A stretch of 64,000 bases of DNA, taken from positions 1 through 64,000 of IMG/VR virus record IMGVR_UViG_3300047496_000172; one strand, given 5' to 3'. Of the stretch, positions 58,062 through 64,000 are shown one piece after another. The stretch is from a virus. Made by a program: the position numbers and the translations under genes. Positions within the stretch are counted from its first letter, which is position 1; every line of letters starts with the position of its first letter. The notes below the pieces were generated by a model. The model was not told where the DNA came from, searched no databases, and saw nothing but the letters and a program-made list of their open reading frames with translations.

Positions 58062-58074
58062 TAAACGAAGATAA

Positions 58075-58103
58075 TTGACACAAAAATATTTTAAATTTAT
58101 GAT
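58075..58103 (+). promoter_or_regulatory. Host-type promoter
   Basis: TTGACA and TATGAT separated by 17 nt, 23 nt before the ATG at 58127, with GAAAGG in the leader. Confidence 0.8.
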
Positions 58104-58126
58104 CTGAATCTAACGAAAGGGATTTT

Positions 58127-58186
58127 ATGAAAACGTTCGGATATTTTATGGTAGTCACTCTTATTATTGCGGCAATTCCACAATAA
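58127..58186 (+). CDS. 19-residue hydrophobic leader peptide
   Basis: Encodes MKTFGYFMVVTLIIAAIPQ. The stop TAA overlaps the next ATG (TAATG), so it may serve translational coupling, or be a tiny membrane peptide. Good ribosome-binding site. Confidence 0.5.
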   Translation: MKTFGYFMVVTLIIAAIPQ

Positions 58187-58515
58187 TGGACGCTTTGCGT
58201 AAAGCGGCACTTCTGACCCTAGAAGGGTTGGATGTGCCGAATACAAAGCAATATACTAATATTGCTGGTTATGATATTCAAATTAGAACTGAATGGGCCT
58301 TCACTAATCTTGTTTGGATGAAACAAACATGTATAGATAATATTGAAACTTTTCCAATTGATAAAATAAATCGTTGGATTGGTTTCATACAAGGTGCCCT
58401 TGCTGCTCAAGGTATGCTTAATGTGTCCCAAGAGCGAGATCGCACTCGACCATTTTTTCATGCAGCGTATAAAGAATTGGAAATAAATATTCCAGATACC
58501 TTGACTAAACCTTAG
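58186..58515 (+). CDS. Hypothetical protein
   Basis: Protein of 109 residues, helical. WIGFIQGALAAQGM followed by basic residues recalls small phage proteins of unknown function. Coupled to the leader peptide. Confidence 0.6.
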   Translation: MDALRKAALLTLEGLDVPNTKQYTNIAGYDIQIRTEWAFTNLVWMKQTCIDNIETFPIDKINRWIGFIQGALAAQGMLNVSQERDRTRPFFHAAYKELEINIPDTLTKP

Positions 58516-58581
58516 CTTATGTTAATATAAGTTTCCTATCCATTTGAGAGGAAATAATATGTTAAAATTTGGTAAGCGATA

Positions 58582-58701
58582 ATGGAACAGTCAGATATGC
58601 TCGCGAAATATAAACGCGAAAAAGAATCGGCTTATCGCAATTTTCGTCTTAATAAACGGTTCATGGCATTTGATATGATAAAAATGAAAGGCGAACGATA
58701 A
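58582..58701 (+). CDS. Small basic protein behind a seven-codon leader
   Basis: Frame of 39 residues rich in Lys, Arg and Met. It is preceded by AGGAAATA and a seven-codon frame (MLKFGKR, 58559) whose stop overlaps the ATG. Function unknown. Confidence 0.45.
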   Translation: MEQSDMLAKYKREKESAYRNFRLNKRFMAFDMIKMKGER

Positions 58702-58744
58702 TTCGTCAGTGGTTCAGAGATCGATTGAAAAATCTAAAAACTGC

Positions 58745-58773
58745 TTGACTTAACCTGATTTTTTTCGTAGATA
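58745..58773 (+). promoter_or_regulatory. Promoter of a small-RNA unit
   Basis: TTGACT and TAGATA separated by 17 nt. No start codon with a usable frame follows before the terminator. Confidence 0.75.
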
Positions 58774-58779
58774 AAAGAG

Positions 58780-58915
58780 GCCGGTCTTATGACTTAACAG
58801 AGACCTAAAATAAGTTAGTCCGGTTTTCCAAGGGTTCCGAGAAACCCGATGCTGTTGTTAGAAATAGTAACCATTCTTAAAAAAGCCCTCGACGTTGCCA
58901 ACGTCGAGGGCTTGA
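58780..58915 (+). ncRNA. Small RNA of about 135 nt
   Basis: The unit is bounded by a good promoter and a perfect 14-bp terminator-like hairpin. Inside, CCGG/CCGG and ACTTA/TAAGT can pair around an A-rich loop, GGGTT/AACCC forms a second hairpin, and GGTCT/AGACC offers an alternative first stem. No coding frame fits. Target unknown. Confidence 0.65.
58883..58913 (+). terminator. 14-bp terminator-like hairpin
   Basis: AAGCCCTCGACGTT pairs perfectly with AACGTCGAGGGCTT around GCC. The two final T bases form the -35 (TTGACT) of the next promoter. Confidence 0.8.
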
Positions 58916-58939
58916 CTATAATTAAATGTCAATTATAAT
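58912..58939 (+). promoter_or_regulatory. Host-type promoter for the HD-domain gene
   Basis: TTGACT and TATAAT separated by 16 nt, 23 nt before the ATG at 58963, with AAAGGAGA. Confidence 0.85.
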
Positions 58940-58962
58940 GATCATAATAAAGGAGATTTATT

Positions 58963-59580
58963 ATGAAATTTGAAAAACAACTTCTTGTTCTGCGCTCACA
59001 CCTTATCGGAGCCAAATATTATAATGCTTTGTCCGCAATGGAATTCGCGGCGAAATATCACACTGGTATGCGTAAAGATGGTGTGACTCATGAATTTTCA
59101 CACCAAACGAGCATCGCCCTTCATGCGCTGACCCTTCCCGATCTCATGTTCCGCGAAGAAGTCATCGCGACGATTTTCCTGCATGATGTGCGTGAAGATT
59201 ACGGGATCACAGACACCGAAGTTCGAAACCTCTTCAATGATGAAAAGTTCGCAGAGCGTGTTGCTCAAGCTGTTGAACGGATGACTAAAGAATTCCGTGG
59301 TGTGAAATGTGATGAAGAAGAACTCTTCGCCATCATGGCTACCGATCCTATTGCCAGTATCGCCAAAGGTTGCGACAGAGTCCACAACTTCCAATCAATG
59401 GTTGGTGTGTTCACGAAGACCAAGCAACAGTCTTATATTGCGGAATGTAAGGCTCTTTTCTTCCCGATGCTTAAGACTGCTCGTAGAAACTTTCCACACC
59501 AAGTCATGGCTTATGAAAATATCAAGCATACTCTTCGAAGCCAAATCGAACTGATTGAAGCTATGCATGAGCATATGTAA
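58963..59580 (+). CDS. HD-domain hydrolase related to (p)ppGpp hydrolases
   Basis: Protein of 205 residues, like a small alarmone hydrolase. The expected motifs are present in order: KYHTGMRKDGVTHEFSHQ (His and Arg/Lys site), FLHDVREDYG (HD metal site plus ED), and KGCDRVHNFQSM (D...N). No synthetase, TGS or ACT domain follows. It may remove (p)ppGpp during infection and so block the stringent response or related defence signals (inference). Confidence 0.8.
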   Translation: MKFEKQLLVLRSHLIGAKYYNALSAMEFAAKYHTGMRKDGVTHEFSHQTSIALHALTLPDLMFREEVIATIFLHDVREDYGITDTEVRNLFNDEKFAERVAQAVERMTKEFRGVKCDEEELFAIMATDPIASIAKGCDRVHNFQSMVGVFTKTKQQSYIAECKALFFPMLKTARRNFPHQVMAYENIKHTLRSQIELIEAMHEHM

Positions 59581-59867
59581 TGAAAATAATGTTAGAACTC
59601 AGAATGAATAGAATCAATGTTGCGTTCGGTAACGGCAAATATTTACCTAATGGGTTGCCATTTGTTTTTAGTATAGAAGCTGATATTTTGGAAGTATTGC
59701 CTTGGCTTGTGGAACATGCTGGCCAAGAATTTCATACCCACGCTGCTTTTGAAGAGCGCGGATGGAGAATGCATTGGGTCGATTATGGAAAGGATCATGG
59801 TTATAATGCGCTATATTTTACACATGATGTTGATCTAATTCATTTTAAGATGCGATGGGTAGGTTAA
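59580..59867 (+). CDS. Small protein of the FKMRW family
   Basis: Protein of 95 residues ending in DVDLIHFKMRWVG. Start overlaps the HD gene stop (TAATG). The N-terminal WC motif is replaced by LPWLVEHAGQEF. Function unknown. Confidence 0.65.
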   Translation: MKIMLELRMNRINVAFGNGKYLPNGLPFVFSIEADILEVLPWLVEHAGQEFHTHAAFEERGWRMHWVDYGKDHGYNALYFTHDVDLIHFKMRWVG

Positions 59868-59878
59868 AAAATAATAGA

Positions 59879-59906
59879 TTGACAAACTAAAAAAATTTGT
59901 TATACC
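59879..59906 (+). promoter_or_regulatory. Host-type promoter for the PspA-like cassette
   Basis: TTGACA and TATACC separated by 16 nt, 37 nt before the ATG at 59943. Confidence 0.65.
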
Positions 59907-59942
59907 AATTTTATCATTAGAACTTAACCAAAGGATATGAAT

Positions 59943-60710
59943 ATGGGTTTTTTCAGTGCGCTTCTGGGTGCAGAAGCGAAGCATGCTGTGCGAGCCGTAA
60001 GTGATCAGATCGTAGCGATGGACCCTTCGACAGCTTCGGCGGCCCAATTGCAAACGATGGAACAAGACCTTGATCGGGTCGGCAGGGAACTGGCCAAGTT
60101 CCAAGCGGAAGCTCTCCGCGAAAATGGCGAAGTCATTAAGATTCAAACTCAATATGATCGTCTTGTAGCCGCCGCCGCAAAGATGACTGCGGATTATGAC
60201 GCGGAAACAGATGAAACTCGCAAGACAGGTTTGGGCATGAGCCTTTCGGGCCTCATGGAAACCTGCGAAAAGCTAAAGTCCGATCTTGCTACGGAAGCCC
60301 AACACAAGGCGGATGCTGACGCTCTGGTTGCTGAAACTGAATCGATCTACAAGGCCAAGGGCGCCGATGTTCTCACCGCCAGAAAGAACCTTGAAAGTGC
60401 GGCACGCGATATGGCCCGCGCTCAAGTTGAGAAGGAACATACCGGTATGATGGCGGAAAATGCCGCGCGTGTTGCCGGTCTTCGAAATAACGAAATCGAC
60501 GGTCTGCATGGTGCGCTCGATGCCATGGCCCGCAAGACGGCGGACGCTAAGGCGGTGGCGGAAGCCAATCGTCTCAAGGTCCAAGTATTGTCACATGTTG
60601 ACGCTGGTAGCGTTGACGACCCCAACGTGAAAGCGGCCTTGGCTGCTGTCTCGGGTGCTCCCAGCACGCAATCCTTTGCGGATCGTCTGGCTGCGCTGAA
60701 GTCCAAGTAA
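59943..60710 (+). CDS. PspA/IM30-like coiled-coil protein
   Basis: Protein of 255 residues, nearly all coiled coil, starting MGFFSALLGAEA with an amphipathic N-terminal helix as in PspA/YjfJ. Such proteins bind stressed inner membranes. ATG 59943 is preferred over 59937 because of the AAGGA spacing. GC-rich codons compared with neighbours. In E. coli the PspA-like yjfJ sits in one operon with DUF1190 and GspS-like genes, as here. Confidence 0.78.
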   Translation: MGFFSALLGAEAKHAVRAVSDQIVAMDPSTASAAQLQTMEQDLDRVGRELAKFQAEALRENGEVIKIQTQYDRLVAAAAKMTADYDAETDETRKTGLGMSLSGLMETCEKLKSDLATEAQHKADADALVAETESIYKAKGADVLTARKNLESAARDMARAQVEKEHTGMMAENAARVAGLRNNEIDGLHGALDAMARKTADAKAVAEANRLKVQVLSHVDAGSVDDPNVKAALAAVSGAPSTQSFADRLAALKSK

Positions 60711-60746
60711 ACCATCATCACTTAACAGAAAAGGAATTACATTAAA

Positions 60747-61514
60747 ATGATTAAGCGTAGTTTTATCGGTATTCTAGCAGTGGTGGGCATGCTTGCCTCC
60801 GCTTGTAGCCCGCAACCTCAACAGGTTTATCAGCAACCCGTCGCCGTTTCACAAGTCCAGCAAGTTCAGGCTCCACAGCCAAAGCTCTACAATTCGGTTC
60901 AAGACTGTCAGTCTGACCAGACGAACGTCAACCCTCAACTGTGCGCTACGGCTTTTGCTCAATCTCAAGCCCAACTGACACATTATAATTCATATGCTTC
61001 TTGTTCGGCATATGGCTACAACGACTGCGTTGATCATGGTGGCTGGTTTGGTCCTATGATGACGGGCTTCATGCTCGGCGCCATGACCAACGGTTATTAC
61101 GGTTCGCCGGTCTATGTTCTCCATGGTGGCTACTATGGCGGCGGTTATTACGGACATGCTCTGAATTATGGAGCCCCAATTCGTGTCGGCGGCCATTATG
61201 TTCTCTCCCATGATGTTGTGGTTCATCAACACGTCTATGTGTCTCAACATGCGGCGCCAGCGGCTGTCGTAACTCGCGCCGGGTTCGGCGGTTCTCAGGT
61301 TGCCTCGGTTTCTGCGCCCCGTCCCTCTGTCGCGGCTCCTTCGGCGGCGGCGACTGTTCAACGCGGCGGGTTCGGCGGCGGCTTTGGTGGGGCGACGACG
61401 GTTAACAGCGGCTATCATGCTTCTCCTGCCTATGCGTCTTCTTATCGATCTTCGTCTTCGGGTTCATCCTATCACTCCTCGTTTTCTTCTAGCGGAAGCA
61501 GCCGTCGTCGTTAA
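60747..61514 (+). CDS. DUF1190/YgiB-like lipoprotein
   Basis: Protein of 255 residues with a lipobox (LASAC) at the end of a signal peptide. LYNSVQDCQSDQTNVNPQLC, then the MMTGFMLGAM hydrophobic stretch, and TRAGFGG/QRGGFGG repeats match E. coli YgiB as I recall it. The C-terminus is Ser/Tyr-rich with a basic end. Membrane-anchored, probably periplasmic. The gene is followed by a strong terminator, yet the GspS-like gene starts just after it. Confidence 0.8.
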   Translation: MIKRSFIGILAVVGMLASACSPQPQQVYQQPVAVSQVQQVQAPQPKLYNSVQDCQSDQTNVNPQLCATAFAQSQAQLTHYNSYASCSAYGYNDCVDHGGWFGPMMTGFMLGAMTNGYYGSPVYVLHGGYYGGGYYGHALNYGAPIRVGGHYVLSHDVVVHQHVYVSQHAAPAAVVTRAGFGGSQVASVSAPRPSVAAPSAAATVQRGGFGGGFGGATTVNSGYHASPAYASSYRSSSSGSSYHSSFSSSGSSRRR

Positions 61515-61521
61515 GAATCTA

Positions 61522-61551
61522 GGCGGGCAAGTCCCGCCTTCTTTCTTTTTT
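61522..61551 (+). terminator. Rho-independent terminator
   Basis: GGCGGG pairs with CCCGCC around CAAGT, followed by TTCTTTCTTTTTT. It lies 8 nt after the DUF1190-like gene and likely only attenuates into the next gene. Confidence 0.9.
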
Positions 61552-61568
61552 ACTGAAGGAAAAAACAA

Positions 61569-62786
61569 ATGAAGCGAATTACACTCACTCCCCGTCCTAC
61601 TTGGCAGAACAATGTTCAAGCTGTTGGATTTAATTGGCATACGCCAAATTTCAATCCATATTGGAATGAAGCCGCTGCCTACCAATTTACCGCCGCCGAA
61701 ATTGAGTCTATTAGACAAGCAACGGTAGATGTTAATGGTATGATGCTCGATACTATCGATGCCATTATTACCAGCCGGTCCCTTCCCATTTTTGGTTATT
61801 CCGATGATCTCATTGCAGTAATTGAAAAGAGTTGGGCAGAAACTGAAGAACCTACCATGTTCGGTCGTTTCGACTTTGCTGTAAATGGAAACGATATCAA
61901 GCTTCTCGACTATAACGGTGATTATCCCAGCACTTTTGTTGAAGCTGGCGCCGTCCAAGCGGCTTGGAAGGATGAAGTTTTTCCAGAATTGTCACAATTC
62001 AATGATATTCATGCAGCGACAGTCGATGTTTTTCGTGATATCGCCAATACTCTTCGCGGTCAGCTTCGAACGGATGGTGCTCCTGATTTCCGAAATGTTT
62101 ATATCGGCGGCATGTCTCCAGATGTAGAAATCGACGGTGTTGCGGCATATCTCCAACGTGTCGCTCAAGAAGGCGGTCTCGCGACTCGATTCATTTCCTT
62201 TTCGGATATTGGCCGCGCCGTAGAAAATTTCTATGATGAAGATGATGATCTTTATGAGGTTGTTACTTTTGTCGATCTCCAAAATCAGCCGATTACCAAT
62301 CTGATTCATCTTGCGCCTCTTAACTGGATGTTGGCTGGTACTTTCGGGCCTGACTTGATCAACCAAGTTGTGCAAGGTCGGATTCGTCTGATCGAACCGG
62401 CATGGAAGATTTTGGCTTCAAATAAGCGTCTCATGGTCGAAATGTGGAATCGAAATGCCTTTCATCCAAATCTTCTGAAGACTTCAACCATTGTCGAACC
62501 GGAATTTCCACTTCTTGGATATGTGTCAAAGCCCGTCACCGGTCAAGGTGGACAGAACGTAACGATCTTTGGCCCCAATAACCAAATCGTAGATCAAACC
62601 CAAGGTGATTTAGCCAGCGAACAAATGATCTATCAAGAGCGCGCCAATTTGTCCGAAACCGATGGCAACTTTGCCGTCGTTAATTCTTGGTGGATCGGTG
62701 GTCAAAGCGTTGGTTTGGGTATTCATGAGGCATCCGTGCCTATTATTGATGCATCCGGAACATTTGTTCCACATGTTATTGTCTAA
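61569..62786 (+). CDS. Glutathionylspermidine synthase-like ATP-grasp protein (YgiC family)
   Basis: Protein of 405 residues. NPYWNEAAAYQFTAAEI at the N-terminus, DFAVNGNDIKLLDYNGDYP and the late FPLLGYVSKPVTGQGGQNV region with the ATP-grasp Lys and metal-binding Glu/Asn fit the GspS/YgiC fold. YgiC-type proteins are thought to make an amide bond, but their substrate is not known. The pairing with a DUF1190 lipoprotein mirrors bacterial ygiBC. Confidence 0.85.
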   Translation: MKRITLTPRPTWQNNVQAVGFNWHTPNFNPYWNEAAAYQFTAAEIESIRQATVDVNGMMLDTIDAIITSRSLPIFGYSDDLIAVIEKSWAETEEPTMFGRFDFAVNGNDIKLLDYNGDYPSTFVEAGAVQAAWKDEVFPELSQFNDIHAATVDVFRDIANTLRGQLRTDGAPDFRNVYIGGMSPDVEIDGVAAYLQRVAQEGGLATRFISFSDIGRAVENFYDEDDDLYEVVTFVDLQNQPITNLIHLAPLNWMLAGTFGPDLINQVVQGRIRLIEPAWKILASNKRLMVEMWNRNAFHPNLLKTSTIVEPEFPLLGYVSKPVTGQGGQNVTIFGPNNQIVDQTQGDLASEQMIYQERANLSETDGNFAVVNSWWIGGQSVGLGIHEASVPIIDASGTFVPHVIV

Positions 62787-62797
62787 AGGAGGGAAAT

Positions 62798-62842
62798 ATG
62801 TATGTAAATGATTTGGCCAATACAAAGGACCAAGTGATTTAA
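62798..62842 (+). CDS. 14-residue ORF
   Basis: A very good ribosome-binding site (AAAGGAGGG) precedes ATG and 14 codons. The same frame stays open after the stop up to the terminator, so this may be a truncated gene with a premature TAA. Low confidence. Confidence 0.3.
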   Translation: MYVNDLANTKDQVI

Positions 62843-62920
62843 GTTCCTACCGAAGGCGGTCTGCTGATTTTGGAGGCTGGACATAAACCCAAGTATCCAA
62901 TTTATGGATGTTCGAAATTA

Positions 62921-62946
62921 GGGAGCCTTTTGGCTCCCTTTTTTGT
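62921..62946 (+). terminator. Rho-independent terminator
   Basis: GGGAGCC pairs with GGCTCCC around TTTT and is followed by six T. Ends the PspA/DUF1190/GspS-like cassette. Confidence 0.95.
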
Positions 62947-63057
62947 ATTTTTAGAAATAGACTTTTTGATCTCCATTGCGGTAATATTAAAAATTACCAC
63001 AATAAGCATTATGTTAATTATTAACTAAATACTTTTTGAACATATGGAGACAAATGT

Positions 63058-64000
63058 ATGACTACTAATTTGTTTGATTTCTTTAAAGAAAACTTTGCTA
63101 AGACCAAAGTAGAATATCTCGGGTTAGAAGAGTATCTTACCATTTGTAAGAATGATCATTTAGCTTATGCCACTGCTGCCGAGAGAATGGTACATGCTAT
63201 TGGAAAACCGGTTAGCATAGATACATCTAACGATCCAAGATTATCTCGTATTTTTATGAATCGAACAATAAAAATTTATCCATCTTTCAAAGATTTTTAT
63301 GGGATGGAAGATACGATTGAGCGCGTCGTATCATTTTTCAAACATTCAGCCCAAGGTTTGGAAGAACGTAAACAAATCCTTTATTTGCTTGGTCCAGTAG
63401 GGGGCGGAAAGTCTTCCTTGGCGGAACGTTTGAAGGCTCTTATGGAAGCGTATCCTATATACGTTTTGTGTGCTGGTGAAGAACTAAGTCCAGTGTTTGA
63501 GACTCCTTTGGGTCTTTTTCCTGGTGAACGTTACGCCGAGATCATTAAGGATCAATATGGTATTGATTCTCGTTATCTGAACAATATTTTGAGTCCATGG
63601 GCGGTAAAACGTTTAAAAGAATTTGATGGTGATATCTCTAAATTTCGTGTTGCCAAAATCATTCCTTCTCGGTTGGAACAAATCGCTATTTGTAAAACTG
63701 AACCCGGCGATGAAAATAATCAGGATATATCCTGTTTAGTTGGGAAGACTGATATTCGCAAACTTGAATATTTCAGCCAAAATGATCCGGATGCCTATTC
63801 TTTTTCTGGTGCGCTCTGCCGCGCTAACCAAGGGCTAATGGAATTTGTAGAAATGTTCAAGGCTCCGATCAAAGTTCTTCACCCATTATTGACCGCCACC
63901 CAGGAAGGCAATTACGTAGGAACTGAAGCCATTAGCGCAATTCCTTTTAACGGGATTATCCTGGCACACAGTAATATGAGCGAATGGTTAACTTTCAAAA
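63058..64000 (+). CDS. prkA: PrkA-type serine protein kinase, N-terminal part
   Basis: The frame runs from ATG 63058 to the end of the window (314 codons). It follows the PrkA/YeaG layout: EYLGLEEYL start, a Walker A YLLGPVGGGKSSL at about residues 110-122, PLGLFPGE, and SFSGALCRANQGLMEF leading to FNGIILAHSNMSEW in the AAA core. PrkA kinases act in bacterial stress and sporulation with YeaH/YhbH and SpoVR partners, which might lie beyond the window. GGAGACAAATGT precedes the ATG. Confidence 0.9.
   Translation, partial: MTTNLFDFFKENFAKTKVEYLGLEEYLTICKNDHLAYATAAERMVHAIGKPVSIDTSNDPRLSRIFMNRTIKIYPSFKDFYGMEDTIERVVSFFKHSAQGLEERKQILYLLGPVGGGKSSLAERLKALMEAYPIYVLCAGEELSPVFETPLGLFPGERYAEIIKDQYGIDSRYLNNILSPWAVKRLKEFDGDISKFRVAKIIPSRLEQIAICKTEPGDENNQDISCLVGKTDIRKLEYFSQNDPDAYSFSGALCRANQGLMEFVEMFKAPIKVLHPLLTATQEGNYVGTEAISAIPFNGIILAHSNMSEWLTFK

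Noticed and set aside
58795-58850. Resemblance to a Cas9 tracrRNA (AAAATAAGTTAGTCCG)
   Set aside because: The match is short, no CRISPR array or cas gene is in the window, and the surrounding stems differ. It is treated as a chance similarity within a small RNA.
62842-62920. Continuation of the 14-codon ORF past its TAA
   Set aside because: The frame stays open but runs into a strong terminator, so a gene there is unlikely.

Overview
The window is a piece of the genome of a large T4-superfamily myovirus. Genes are small and densely packed on both strands, many overlap by ATGA or TAATG, and there are recognisable T4-type neck and tail-completion proteins (gp13-, gp14- and gp15-like). Further phage hallmarks are tRNAs, an RNA ligase, a dNMP kinase, an NAD+ DNA ligase, three homing-type endonucleases and a tail-fibre cluster. 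The host is probably an alphaproteobacterium, perhaps a sphingomonad: one phage gene encodes an exported protein with a PEPxxWA-CTERM-like tail, and the ribonucleotide reductase looks cobalamin-dependent (inference). Two promoter classes are visible. Host-type TTGACA-N16/17-TATAAT promoters precede metabolic and stress genes. A T4-late-like ATAAATA box sits 4-5 nt before the start codon of at least eleven genes, mostly structural or probable head-packaged ones.

Layout. 0-2 kb: end of a ribonucleotide reductase gene and two glutaredoxins. 2-8.4 kb: two coiled-coil proteins, an exported binding-protein/OmpA fusion, an ABC permease and an ABC ATPase whose Walker A motif is split by an intein carrying a LAGLIDADG endonuclease. 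8.4-19.6 kb: small accessory genes plus a proteasome-like hydrolase, a dNMP kinase beside a homing endonuclease and an orphan kinase tail, methionine aminopeptidase, a CoaB-like/class II aldolase fusion and a Pth2-like hydrolase. 19.7-20.3 kb: a GC-rich micro-ORF and tRNAs, two of them inside a perfect 27-bp inverted repeat. 20.3-27.3 kb: small paralogues, WGR, macro-domain, 2H-phosphoesterase and ART-like proteins. 27.3-37.5 kb: structural genes, a J-domain protein, an RMF/AT-hook protein and a roughly 540-nt candidate structured RNA. 37.6-44.2 kb: UPF0114, a TerD-like protein, a zinc peptidase and DNA ligase. 44.2-51.4 kb: PEP-CTERM-like protein, phosphoesterase, RNA ligase, tRNA-Thr, ATP-grasp protein, and a release factor with an in-frame UGA. 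51.4-56.6 kb: tail-fibre genes. 56.7-64 kb: small genes, a small-RNA unit, a (p)ppGpp-hydrolase-like HD protein, a PspA/DUF1190/GspS-like cassette and the start of a PrkA kinase gene.

How the parts fit together. Host-promoter genes appear to rebuild host metabolism, translation and envelope-stress responses. Late-box genes build the particle and seem to load a set of proteins into the head: seven ORFs start with a T4 capsid-targeting-like leader ending in [ILV]-x-E, the T4 prohead protease signature. A family of small proteins ending in F-K-[LM]-x-W is scattered through the window in ten or more copies with no assignable function. Five small genes are broken by single-base changes in homopolymer runs, so some lesions may be assembly errors.
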